From an uncultured Clostridia bacterium (GTDB lineage Bacteria; Bacillota; Clostridia; TANB77; CAG-508): a DNA stretch of 64,000 nucleotides. A model generated the notes under the pieces. The model was not told the origin of the DNA and did not search any database. It worked only from the letters and a program-made list of their open reading frames with translations. Below, piece by piece: positions 33,468-41,429 of the stretch. A program made the position numbers and the translations under genes. Positions within the stretch are counted from its first letter, which is position 1. Each line of letters opens with the position of its first letter. The stretch covers positions 62,001 through 126,000 of the forward strand of contig CANQVF010000004.1 of NCBI GenBank assembly GCA_947627185.1, read 5' to 3'.

Positions 33468-34592
33468 ATGAAAAAAACACAAATTAATTTTTCTGTGGAT
33501 AAGATGGCAGTATTATGTAATATGATAGACGGTGAAATAAAAGCTAGATTAGACTCAAGACATAATCCAGAAAAAAAAGAACTTTACAAACAAATGGGAG
33601 TAATAAATAGTACACCAGCTATAACAAGATTTATGCATAAACATCCAAATATCTTTGGAAATAAAAAATTGATTAATTCAAAATTTGGCAATATATTTGA
33701 AGAAATATTACCAATATCATCTGAATACGGAAGAGAAATTTACCAAAAAGAAGCTATAAGAAGATTAAAATATAGTTATGATTTATCTGAAGAAGAAACT
33801 TCAGATATGGAAGTTTTTTTAGATGATTTTTGGAAATTAAGTGAGAATCCAGAAATAAATAAAATTATTTCTGCTACTGAAAAATATAAAGATTCTATTG
33901 AAGAAATATGGAGACATCAAGAAGATAATGTAATAGGTTCTGTGGAAAAAGTTTTAGGTTATGAACCAGAAATTAAAGGCACAGTTTCCACTTATATTAT
34001 GTACCCAAATTTTAATATACATAGGACATGCCAAGCTAAATCTAATCAAACAAATTTATTCTTTGGAAAAATGAAAGAAAGAAATCCAAATAAAATTATT
34101 GCTTATTTAGCACATCAAGTTTTTCATCAACCAGTATTACCATATAAAACAACAATGACTAAAAATCAAAAAGAAGAATTTCATGGATTTATTAAATTTT
34201 TAACAGATAAAGATGTATACAATATGCTTACAGGAAAAAGCTATTTAGATATTGTAACACAAAATGAAAATCCTGAAATCATGGCAAAAATTTATCCATA
34301 TTGGCTTGGTTACAGATATAGAAATGCAGATAAAGAAGGTTTAGACTCAGTAAAGCAAATACAAAAAGCAATAGATAGAGATAAAAGATATTATGAAAGA
34401 CTACCTTTAAAATCTAAAAAAAGAAAATTATATGAAAAATATGAATTTGATAAATTAGATGCAAAAAAAATAGCTAATTTCTTTAGAGAGAAAAAAGGTA
34501 TAAATCCATATCAATTTGCAAAAATCGATTTTAATAATAAAAGAAATATATATAAAAATGAATATATACAAGAAGTTGATGAAGCAAGATAA
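33468..34592 (+). CDS. Unknown soluble protein with HQxxH metalloprotease-like motif
   Basis: 374 aa, starting at ATG with TAGGAGG eight or nine bases upstream. No family is recognised with confidence. No signal peptide or membrane helix. The segment IIAYLAHQVFHQPV (His216, His220) has the surroundings of a zincin helix but with Gln217 where active metalloproteases have Glu; a possible third ligand region (about 238-250) is degenerate. The C-terminal third is basic and charged (DRDKRYYERLPLKSKKRK), which could bind nucleic acid or another protein. Possible readings are an inactive zincin-fold protein or chance similarity. Confidence 0.75.
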   Translation: MKKTQINFSVDKMAVLCNMIDGEIKARLDSRHNPEKKELYKQMGVINSTPAITRFMHKHPNIFGNKKLINSKFGNIFEEILPISSEYGREIYQKEAIRRLKYSYDLSEEETSDMEVFLDDFWKLSENPEINKIISATEKYKDSIEEIWRHQEDNVIGSVEKVLGYEPEIKGTVSTYIMYPNFNIHRTCQAKSNQTNLFFGKMKERNPNKIIAYLAHQVFHQPVLPYKTTMTKNQKEEFHGFIKFLTDKDVYNMLTGKSYLDIVTQNENPEIMAKIYPYWLGYRYRNADKEGLDSVKQIQKAIDRDKRYYERLPLKSKKRKLYEKYEFDKLDAKKIANFFREKKGINPYQFAKIDFNNKRNIYKNEYIQEVDEAR

Positions 34593-34616
34593 AAAAAGCA
34601 GTTACCTGCTTTTTTT
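34591..34616 (+). terminator. Intrinsic terminator after the HQxxH protein gene
   Basis: AAAAAAGCAG / CTGCTTTTTT with a 4-base loop, overlapping the stop codon region. Confidence 0.85.
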
Positions 34617-34652
34617 ATTTTGGAATAAATATAAAAATTAAAATTGCAAATA

Positions 34653-34681
34653 TTTACTTTTAAAATTTTTATTGATAAAAT
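34653..34681 (+). promoter_or_regulatory. Promoter of the thioredoxin-like protein gene
   Basis: TTTACT, 17 bases, TAAAAT. Confidence 0.65.
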
Positions 34682-34719
34682 TATAAAAAAATAAAGATAA
34701 TATAAACAAAGGAGAAAAA

Positions 34720-35280
34720 ATGAAAGATAAGAAAAATATTGTTTATTTAATAATTGCTATTATATTATTTATAGGAACTCTTGCTTTTTGCCTAAAAGTA
34801 TATTTTTTTGATAATGACAATAATAAGAAAGAAGATAATATAGAAATTTCAGAAGTTTCAAAAACAAAAGATATAGATAATATTTCATATAAAGACATTG
34901 TTTTTTATAGAGCAGATGGCTCAGAAGTAAAGCTTTCAGATTATCAAAATTCACCAATAGTATTACTTTTTTTTGATAAAACATCAGAAGATTCTATTGA
35001 AGAATTAAATAGAGTTGAAAATATGTATAATAATTATAAAGATAAAATTAATTTTTTTATGATTAATTGTGCACAAGAAGTTGATGAAGAACTTCAAAGT
35101 AAATATACATTGGAAATTTTTTATGATTTTTATAAAGGTGCAACAAGAAATTATAATATTTCAGAATTTCCATCAATTATTTATATAAATAAAGAGAATG
35201 TAGTATTTAATGCAAAATCAGGACTTACTACAACAGATGCCTTAGAAGCTAATTTAGATATATTGTCTGATAATATATAA
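34720..35280 (+). CDS. Membrane-anchored TlpA/redoxin-fold protein lacking the CxxC active site
   Basis: 186 aa. Seen: an N-terminal membrane helix (about 7-28), an acidic linker, then a thioredoxin-fold domain facing outward: VKLSDYQNSPIVLLFF, the position of the redox motif, and the cis-proline loop SEFPSIIYI (about residue 153). In place of the usual WCxxC stands KTSEDS (Ser89 to Ser92), so both cysteines are serines and thiol chemistry is not expected. A cysteine elsewhere (about residue 127, NCAQE) is not at the active-site position. It may be a structural or binding derivative. GGAG lies about eight bases before ATG. Confidence 0.82.
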   Translation: MKDKKNIVYLIIAIILFIGTLAFCLKVYFFDNDNNKKEDNIEISEVSKTKDIDNISYKDIVFYRADGSEVKLSDYQNSPIVLLFFDKTSEDSIEELNRVENMYNNYKDKINFFMINCAQEVDEELQSKYTLEIFYDFYKGATRNYNISEFPSIIYINKENVVFNAKSGLTTTDALEANLDILSDNI

Positions 35281-35281
35281 T

Positions 35282-35776
35282 TTATGTTCGTATAAATATA
35301 ATAATATATATTAAATAATAAATAAAGTCACATATAGGAAAAGCATATAAAGCACCTTTAGTTGAAAATACTATAAAGCCTAATATAATAAAAAGCAAAT
35401 TAACAACGATTTTTGATAGAAAAAGAATCGTTGTTTTTTTATGTGTTAAAATAGATTTTTTATAATTATATAAAAATGCGGGTATTAAAAATTTTATAGC
35501 ATATAAAGTACTGGTTATGAAGATAATCTTAGAAGCATATACTGCGTAGTTAATAATGCCAGGAGTTTTACTAAAAATAGAAAAAATATTTTTTGAGAAT
35601 ATATGTATAAGTAAAGATAATATAATTTCAATAATCGTTATACAGCTTATTATAAAAGTAAATCTGGTTTTATTTTTATATATTTTTTTATTAGAAATAA
35701 TTAATAATATAGGTAAAATAAGAATTATATATACTATTAAATTTAAAAATAGACCAAAAAATTTAACTGTATTCAT
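35282..35776 (-). CDS. Polytopic membrane protein of unknown function
   Basis: 164 aa with about five hydrophobic helices separated by short basic loops (NKKIYKNKTR, NYKKSILTHKK). AGAAGG lies about eight bases before ATG on the minus strand. The gene ends one base from the stop of the convergent redoxin-like gene, without a terminator between them. No conserved motif is recognised. Isoleucine, lysine and phenylalanine dominate, as expected for AT-rich membrane genes, so the composition is not a sign of transfer. Confidence 0.7.
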   Translation of the reverse strand: MNTVKFFGLFLNLIVYIILILPILLIISNKKIYKNKTRFTFIISCITIIEIILSLLIHIFSKNIFSIFSKTPGIINYAVYASKIIFITSTLYAIKFLIPAFLYNYKKSILTHKKTTILFLSKIVVNLLFIILGFIVFSTKGALYAFPICDFIYYLIYIIIFIRT

Positions 35777-35913
35777 AAAAAAACCTTCTTTTTTAATTTT
35801 ACATTATTTTAACATATAAATTATAAAGTGTCTAATATCAAAGATTATAAAAGTTTGTAAAATGATTGTAATATTTCAATTGTATTAAAAAACAAAAAAA
35901 TGGAAAAAAATAC

Positions 35914-35942
35914 TTGCAAAATGGAATAGTATATATTAAAAT
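35914..35942 (+). promoter_or_regulatory. Promoter of mraZ
   Basis: TTGCAA, 17 bases, TAAAAT, directly upstream of the MraZ boxes. Confidence 0.7.
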
Positions 35943-35949
35943 TTAATTG

Positions 35950-35976
35950 AAGTGGAGAAAAGTGGAACAAAGTGGT
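35950..35976 (+). promoter_or_regulatory. MraZ operator: three GTGG boxes at 10-bp intervals
   Basis: AGTGG occurs at 35951, 35961 and 35971, one helical turn apart, between the -10 and the ribosome site. MraZ is known to bind repeated TGGG/GTGG-like boxes on one DNA face upstream of its own gene, so autoregulation is likely. Confidence 0.75.
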
Positions 35977-36001
35977 AGATGAATGAAAGGAGATAAACAA
36001 G

Positions 36002-36427
36002 TTGCTAATTGGTGAATATGAACATTCTCTAGATGCAAAAGGTAGATTAATAATGCCAGCAAAACTTAGAGAAGATATTGGTGAAAAGTTCATAATAACT
36101 AAAGGCTTAGATGGTTGTTTATTTGCATTTTCTTTAGATGAATGGAAAAATTTTGAACAAAAATTAAGATCACTTCCTATTTCAAATAAAGATGCTAGAG
36201 ATTTTTCAAGATTTTTCTTCGCTGGTGCCATGGATTGTGAAATAGATAAACAAGGTAGATTTTTGATATCAAATAATTTAAGAACTTTTGCAGAATTAGA
36301 AAAAGAAGTTGTTATAATTGGTATGGATTCAAGAATTGAAATTTGGAGTAAACAGAAATGGCATAGTACAGATAGCGATATTTCAGCAGATGAAATTGCT
36401 GAAAAGATGCAAATGCTTGGTATATAA
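36002..36427 (+). CDS. mraZ: Transcriptional regulator MraZ
   Basis: 141 aa. MraZ is a ring-forming AbrB-fold DNA-binding protein that controls the division and cell wall (dcw) cluster. Seen: two related swapped-hairpin halves, each with the D-x-KGR pattern ([16 protein letters not shown] near residue 9; [15 protein letters not shown] near 80). The start is TTG 36002 with AAAGGAG ten bases upstream; the sequence [15 protein letters not shown] aligns with the family from its first residue. It leads a shortened dcw cluster: rsmH and an FtsL-like gene follow, but the later mur and fts genes do not. Confidence 0.95.
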   Translation: MLIGEYEHSLDAKGRLIMPAKLREDIGEKFIITKGLDGCLFAFSLDEWKNFEQKLRSLPISNKDARDFSRFFFAGAMDCEIDKQGRFLISNNLRTFAELEKEVVIIGMDSRIEIWSKQKWHSTDSDISADEIAEKMQMLGI

Positions 36428-36625
36428 CTTGCTAAAGTTTATATAAATGCTAAAGATAAAACCTAAAAGCACAAAAGATAAAGTATACAAAAGATAAAAT
36501 CTTTAGAATACTAAAGATTAAAGTTAAAACTACAAAAGAAGAATATATTATTTACTAAGGTAAAAGATATATAATACAAAAGACAAACAAAAAGAGTACA
36601 AAAGAAAAAATTACAATTTAGCAAG
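36428..36625 (+). repeat. Degenerate ACAAAAGA direct repeats between mraZ and rsmH
   Basis: At least five imperfect copies of (T)ACAAAAGA(T)AAA spaced 15-70 bases apart (about 36470, 36488, 36531, 36577, 36598). No open frame with a ribosome site and no T-run terminator. Confidence 0.55.
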
Positions 36626-36650
36626 ACAGTTGGTATTTTTTACCAACTGT
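36626..36650 (+). promoter_or_regulatory. Hairpin 38 bases before the rsmH start
   Basis: A perfect 10-bp stem ACAGTTGGTA / TACCAACTGT closed by five T. It is strong but followed by TTATG rather than a T-run, so it may be a processing or attenuation element inside the operon. Confidence 0.6.
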
Positions 36651-36688
36651 TTATGCTAATATGGGAAATTTATTATGAGGGTAGCGGT

Positions 36689-37615
36689 TTGGAGTTTAAC
36701 CATAAATCAGTAATGCTTACCGAATGCATAGATGGACTTAATATAAAACCAGATGGAATCTATGTTGATGGAACAATGGGTGGAGCTGGTCATAGTAAAG
36801 AAATAGCAAATAGAATATCTAAAAATGGGCTTCTTATAGGAATTGATAGAGATGAAGAAGCTATTTCTGTTGCAAAAGAAAGACTAAAAGAGTTTGAAAA
36901 TGTAAAATATATACATGATAATCATGATAATTTAGAAAATATTTTAAATAATTTAGAAATACCAAAAGTTGATGGAATATTATTGGATTTGGGTGTTTCT
37001 TCATATCAATTAGATGAAAGAGATAGAGGTTTTAGCTATATAGGTAATGGAATACTTGATATGAGAATGGATAAAACACAAGTTTTAACTGCTAAAACAG
37101 TTGTTAATACTTATAGTGAAGAAGAACTTGCAAGAATTATTTTTGAATATGGAGAAGAAAAATTTTCTAGACCTATTGCAAAAAAGATTGTAGAACATAG
37201 AAAAGAAAAACAAATAGAAACAACAGAAGAATTAGTTTCTATTATTGAAGAAGTTATAAAAAGAAGAAAAGGAGAAGGACACCCTGCAAAAAGAACATTT
37301 CAGGCAATAAGAATAGAAGTAAATAATGAAATAAAACCACTTTATGATACAATTATAACTTCAATAAATAGATTAAAATCTGGTGGAAGACTATGTGTAT
37401 TAACATTTCATTCTTTAGAAGATAGAGCTGTAAAAAATGCATTTACTGATTCTGTTGGAAAATGTACTTGTCCACCAGGACTTCCATATTGTATGTGTGG
37501 AGCAAAATCTAAGGGAAAAATTATTACTAAAAAACCTATATTGCCTAGCATTGAAGAAATGGAAGAAAATCCAAGAAGTAAAAGTGCAAAATTAAGAATT
37601 TTCGAAAGAGCATAA
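36689..37615 (+). CDS. rsmH: 16S rRNA (cytosine-1402-N4)-methyltransferase
   Basis: 308 aa. RsmH (MraW) methylates C1402 of 16S rRNA in the decoding centre, using SAM. Seen: the SAM site [32 protein letters not shown], and the late motif [16 protein letters not shown]. The start is TTG 36689 ([10 protein letters not shown]), as GAGGG lies seven bases upstream and the family begins there; an in-frame ATG at 36653 follows a hairpin and has no ribosome site. Second gene of the local dcw remnant. Confidence 0.96.
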   Translation: MEFNHKSVMLTECIDGLNIKPDGIYVDGTMGGAGHSKEIANRISKNGLLIGIDRDEEAISVAKERLKEFENVKYIHDNHDNLENILNNLEIPKVDGILLDLGVSSYQLDERDRGFSYIGNGILDMRMDKTQVLTAKTVVNTYSEEELARIIFEYGEEKFSRPIAKKIVEHRKEKQIETTEELVSIIEEVIKRRKGEGHPAKRTFQAIRIEVNNEIKPLYDTIITSINRLKSGGRLCVLTFHSLEDRAVKNAFTDSVGKCTCPPGLPYCMCGAKSKGKIITKKPILPSIEEMEENPRSKSAKLRIFERA

Positions 37616-37654
37616 ATTTATATTAAAACACTAAAGAAAGGAGGTATAAAGATT

Positions 37655-38209
37655 ATGAATGGTAGAAATTATGGATATCAGTACGATACAAACCCTAGAA
37701 AAATAAAACCAGAGTATGATAAACCAAGAAGAAATAGAGTTACAACTAAAAGCACTACCAAAAAGCAAGTAAATAAAAAAGAAAAAGAAAAAAATAAAAA
37801 TAATACTAAGCAAAAAGAACAAAAAGAACAAAAAAAATTACAATCAAAAGCTAAATTTTCTATATTCATAAAATGTATGTTAATACTTGCTATTTTATTT
37901 TTTATAATCTTTAGAAACTCTCAAATTAGTGAATCGTTCTTACAAATACAAAACTTAAAAACTACAATTTCAGATATAAAAAAGGCAAATAATCAATTAG
38001 AAATAAATATACAAAATAGTATAAATTTAAGTAATATTGAACAACAAGCAAAAGATTTATTAGGAATGCAAAAACTTAATAATAAACAAATAGAATATAT
38101 AAGTCTTCCTAAAAAAGATTATACAGAACCTAGAACAGAAGAAGTTATAATAGATAATGAAAAAAATATTTTTGAGATGATAATAGAAAAAATTACAAAT
38201 TTATTTTAA
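37655..38209 (+). CDS. ftsL: FtsL-like division protein
   Basis: 184 aa. Seen: a long, very basic cytoplasmic tail (about 1-65, rich in K, Q and N), one membrane helix (about 70-88), then an outward coiled coil with regular Leu/Ile spacing and the end motif IEQQAKDLLGMQ, as in FtsL/DivIC proteins. Sequence identity in this family is low, so position matters: directly after rsmH, with AAAGGAGG about ten bases before ATG. Family role: FtsL with DivIB and DivIC recruits and activates the septal synthase. The PBP expected next is absent here. Confidence 0.82.
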   Translation: MNGRNYGYQYDTNPRKIKPEYDKPRRNRVTTKSTTKKQVNKKEKEKNKNNTKQKEQKEQKKLQSKAKFSIFIKCMLILAILFFIIFRNSQISESFLQIQNLKTTISDIKKANNQLEINIQNSINLSNIEQQAKDLLGMQKLNNKQIEYISLPKKDYTEPRTEEVIIDNEKNIFEMIIEKITNLF

Positions 38210-38248
38210 AATAGATTTTCTAAACAATTTAGAAGGTCTATTTTTTTA
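38208..38248 (+). terminator. Intrinsic terminator after ftsL
   Basis: AAATAGA-(TTTT)CTAAA / TTTAGAAGGTCTATTT stem followed by seven T; it closes the mraZ-rsmH-ftsL unit. Confidence 0.85.
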
Positions 38249-38322
38249 TTGAATATTAAAATTACTTATGATATTATATAGCTAATTTTTGAAGTGTTTT
38301 TATATTGAAAGGAGAATACAAA

Positions 38323-39780
38323 ATGATTTTAACTTCTAGTTTGTATTTAACTTTTTTAGTTATTTTATTAATTGCATATTATGTATTTCCTAAAAAAATG
38401 CAATGGTCATTATTATTAATTGCAAGTTTAATATTTATTGTATTTTCAACATCAAATATAAATGTATATATATATTTATTATTAGCAGTATTAGTAAGTT
38501 ATATTGGAGCTAATTTAATTGGAAGAGTCAAAAACAGTAAAAGTAAAAAAATTATTCAAATAATAACTGTTTGTATTTTAGTTATACAATTAATTTGCTT
38601 AAAATATATAAATTTAATTGGAACAACAACCACAAATGTTGTAAATTTTTTAGGTGCTAATGCAAATTGGAAAATGTTATCAATAGTAGTTCCTCTTGGA
38701 ATTTCATTTTATACGTTAATTGCAATTGGCTATGTTATAGATGTAGCAAGGGGAAAAACTTTACCACAAAAAAATATATTAAAACATATGTTATTTGTAT
38801 TATATTTTCCACAACTAACATCAGGACCTTTTACAAGATATCCAGAAATGGAAAAGGAATTATATGTAGAACATAAATTTAATTTTCAAAATATATGTTT
38901 TGGTTTTCAAAGAATTATATGGGGTATATTTAAGAAAATAGTAATATCAGAAAGATTGGCAGTTATAGCAAATAATATTTTTAATAATTACACTGAATAT
39001 AATGGAATAAGCATAATAATTGGAGCTATTGCATTTACTATTCAGTTATATACAGATTTTTCAGGATGTATGGATATAGTTTTAGGAACTTCAAGAACTT
39101 TAGGAGTAAAATTACCAGAAAACTTTGATACGCCATTATTTTCTAAAAGTATTCCTGAATTTTGGCGTAGATGGCATATAACTTTAGGAGCTTGGTTTCG
39201 CGAATATTTATATTTTCCATTGGGAGGTTCAAAAAAAGGAAATGTTCGTACATATATAAATCTTATGATTATATTTTTAGTTAGTGGAATTTGGCATGGA
39301 ACTTCGTGGACTTTTCTAATTTGGGGTGCTTTAAATGGAATATATAGTTGTATAGATAGAATAATAAATAAAAATATAATTCCTAAATTAGAAAAAATGA
39401 AATTAAATGTTAATAATTTATTTTATAAGGCTTGGCAAATAATATTAACTTTCTCATTAACATGTTTTGCATTTATATTTTTTAGAGCAGAAACAATTAC
39501 TCAAGCAATTAATATGATTAAAAGTATAATAAGTATTAATTTTATAAATATAAAAAATTATGGTTTAGTTTTAATTGATTATGCTATACTATTTTGTTCA
39601 CTAATTTTACTTTTAATAACATCTATAATAAAGCAAAAGAAAGATATAAGAGAATTAATAGCAAAACAAAATATTGTTATAAGATATGCTATATGGTTAA
39701 GCTTAATTATGCTTATTATCCTTTTTGGATACTATGGAATAGGATATGATGCATCAAATTTCTTATATCAAAAATTCTAA
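38323..39780 (+). CDS. MBOAT family O-acyltransferase (AlgI/DltB/PatA type)
   Basis: 485 aa with about ten membrane helices. The family moves acyl groups across the membrane for transfer to an outside polymer. Seen: PQLTSGPFTRYPEM, QLYTDFSGCMDIVLGTSRTLG, the PEFWRRWHITLGAWFREYLYFPLGG core and the catalytic histidine motif SGIWHGTSWTFLIWG. The start is ATG 38323 with AAAGGAG about eight bases upstream. It is followed 36 bases later by an SGNH-like protein gene, as in PatA/PatB and AlgI/AlgJ pairs. No dltA or dltC is nearby, so polysaccharide or peptidoglycan acetylation is more likely than D-alanylation (inference). Confidence 0.93.
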   Translation: MILTSSLYLTFLVILLIAYYVFPKKMQWSLLLIASLIFIVFSTSNINVYIYLLLAVLVSYIGANLIGRVKNSKSKKIIQIITVCILVIQLICLKYINLIGTTTTNVVNFLGANANWKMLSIVVPLGISFYTLIAIGYVIDVARGKTLPQKNILKHMLFVLYFPQLTSGPFTRYPEMEKELYVEHKFNFQNICFGFQRIIWGIFKKIVISERLAVIANNIFNNYTEYNGISIIIGAIAFTIQLYTDFSGCMDIVLGTSRTLGVKLPENFDTPLFSKSIPEFWRRWHITLGAWFREYLYFPLGGSKKGNVRTYINLMIIFLVSGIWHGTSWTFLIWGALNGIYSCIDRIINKNIIPKLEKMKLNVNNLFYKAWQIILTFSLTCFAFIFFRAETITQAINMIKSIISINFINIKNYGLVLIDYAILFCSLILLLITSIIKQKKDIRELIAKQNIVIRYAIWLSLIMLIILFGYYGIGYDASNFLYQKF

Positions 39781-39816
39781 GTTAAGTATTAAGTAATAAT
39801 TAAGAAGGGAGTAAAA

Positions 39817-41253
39817 ATGAAATTATTAAAAACATTAATAAGTATAATTGCTTTTTTTATAATATTAATTATAATTATGCTTAAATTAGGAAATTTAGTT
39901 GTACCAGAATGGAATGATGAATGGTTAAATACAAGTACAGTTAAAAATTTTTATAATTTAGATAAAAATTCTTTAGATGTTTTGGCAGTTGGATCTAGTC
40001 ATGTAATAAAAGGATTTTCCAGTTTAGAATTATATAAAAATTATGGAATTTCTTCTTATGGTATTGGTACAGAGCAACAATCACTTTATAATTCATTAGC
40101 TTGGATAAAAGAGAGCTTAAAAACTCAAAACGAAAAGGTTGTTTTGTTAGAGGCTCATATGTTTTTTGAAGAAACACCAGAACCACAAAACAGAAAAGGT
40201 TTTGATAATATGAAATTATCATTAAATAAAATAGAAGCAGCTTATCAAGATTCTGTTCAAAGAAATTCATTTGAAAATTTTGCAAGTTTAATTTTTCCAA
40301 TTTTGAGATTTCACTCTAGAATAGGAGATTTAATACAAGGCAAAGTTGAAGAAGTTATTCCATCACCAAATTATAGAGGATATTCATTATCAAATGAAGT
40401 ATGCGGAAATCTAGAGTATGTTACATTAGATGAAACTATAAAAACAGAAAAACCTTTTTTTGCAAATTATGAAAAATACTTAACTAAAACTATAAATTAT
40501 TGCAAAAGTAAAAATATAAATATAATTTTATATAAAGGTCCAGATATGGATTGGGATATGGAACGATATAATGCTGTAAAAAGAGTGGCTGATGAAAACG
40601 GAGTACCATATTTAGATTTTAATTTAGAAAAATTATCAAAAGAAATTGATTTTAATTATGCTTCAGATTGTGAATTTTTAAACCATACTAATATCTATGG
40701 TGCTCAAAAGGTAACTAATTATTTAGGAAAATATATAAAAGAAAATTTTGAAATTGAAGATAAAAGAGGAAAAGATGAATTTGCATATTTAGATGAACAA
40801 GCTAAATCATATGATTATGCTGTGCAAAATGCAAAATTAGTAAATGTTTTTGATCCAATAAAATATATGGATGACTTAAAAAATGAAAATTTTAGTGTTA
40901 TTTATTTAAAAAGTAATTTAATAAATACTAATGATGAAAACTATAATAAAATTATTACTGGAATAGGATTGGATGCTCAAAAATTAGAAAAACCAAATTA
41001 TTATGCAATTTTTGAAAATGGAAAATTAAAAGAAGAAGAAGGCAGTGATGAAGTACTTGCAATAGAAACAGTTGTTAATGAAGATAAAAAAGTTCAATTA
41101 AACACACAAAGTAGTTCTATTTATTTTGAAGGAATAGAAAGATCATGTTTTCATCCAGGATTAATTATAGTAGTGTATAATAATAAAACTAATCAAGTAA
41201 TAGAAAGTAGTTATATTAATCTTGATAATGGTGCCCTTGTAATGGGAAGATAA
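39817..41253 (+). CDS. SGNH-fold acyltransferase/esterase partner of the MBOAT protein
   Basis: 478 aa. Seen: one N-terminal membrane helix (about 5-26), then an outside domain with the nucleophile motif VLAVGSSHV (Ser near residue 67, in place of GDSL) and a late DCEFLNHTNIYGAQKV segment giving the Asp and His of an SGNH-type triad (about residues 286-291). DltD and AlgX/AlgJ-type proteins share this plan. The last 130 residues form an additional beta-rich region. It probably transfers or removes the acyl group delivered by the preceding MBOAT protein. GAAGGGAG precedes ATG. The two genes end at a shared terminator. Confidence 0.8.
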   Translation: MKLLKTLISIIAFFIILIIIMLKLGNLVVPEWNDEWLNTSTVKNFYNLDKNSLDVLAVGSSHVIKGFSSLELYKNYGISSYGIGTEQQSLYNSLAWIKESLKTQNEKVVLLEAHMFFEETPEPQNRKGFDNMKLSLNKIEAAYQDSVQRNSFENFASLIFPILRFHSRIGDLIQGKVEEVIPSPNYRGYSLSNEVCGNLEYVTLDETIKTEKPFFANYEKYLTKTINYCKSKNINIILYKGPDMDWDMERYNAVKRVADENGVPYLDFNLEKLSKEIDFNYASDCEFLNHTNIYGAQKVTNYLGKYIKENFEIEDKRGKDEFAYLDEQAKSYDYAVQNAKLVNVFDPIKYMDDLKNENFSVIYLKSNLINTNDENYNKIITGIGLDAQKLEKPNYYAIFENGKLKEEEGSDEVLAIETVVNEDKKVQLNTQSSSIYFEGIERSCFHPGLIIVVYNNKTNQVIESSYINLDNGALVMGR

Positions 41254-41256
41254 GAT

Positions 41257-41297
41257 AAAACGTAGACATTTATTTAAAATTGTCTACGTTTATTTTA
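41257..41297 (+). terminator. Intrinsic terminator after the MBOAT/SGNH pair
   Basis: AAACGTAGACA / TGTCTACGTTT stem with a 12-base AT loop, followed by T-rich sequence. Confidence 0.88.
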
Positions 41298-41352
41298 TAT
41301 TAAAATATTTTTTAAGAAACAATTAAGAGTTGAAATTGTAATGCTTTTGTTA

Positions 41353-41381
41353 TTGTAATAAGGAAAATATAAACATATAAT
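41353..41381 (+). promoter_or_regulatory. Promoter of trmFO
   Basis: TTGTAA, 17 bases, TATAAT. Confidence 0.68.
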
Positions 41382-41429
41382 ATAATAAGTAAATTAGATT
41401 TTTTTGTGAATTTTAGATTGGATATTAAA

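Noticed and set aside
36428..36652. Repeats between mraZ and rsmH as a CRISPR array
   Set aside because: Units are short, imperfect and irregularly spaced, with no cas genes.
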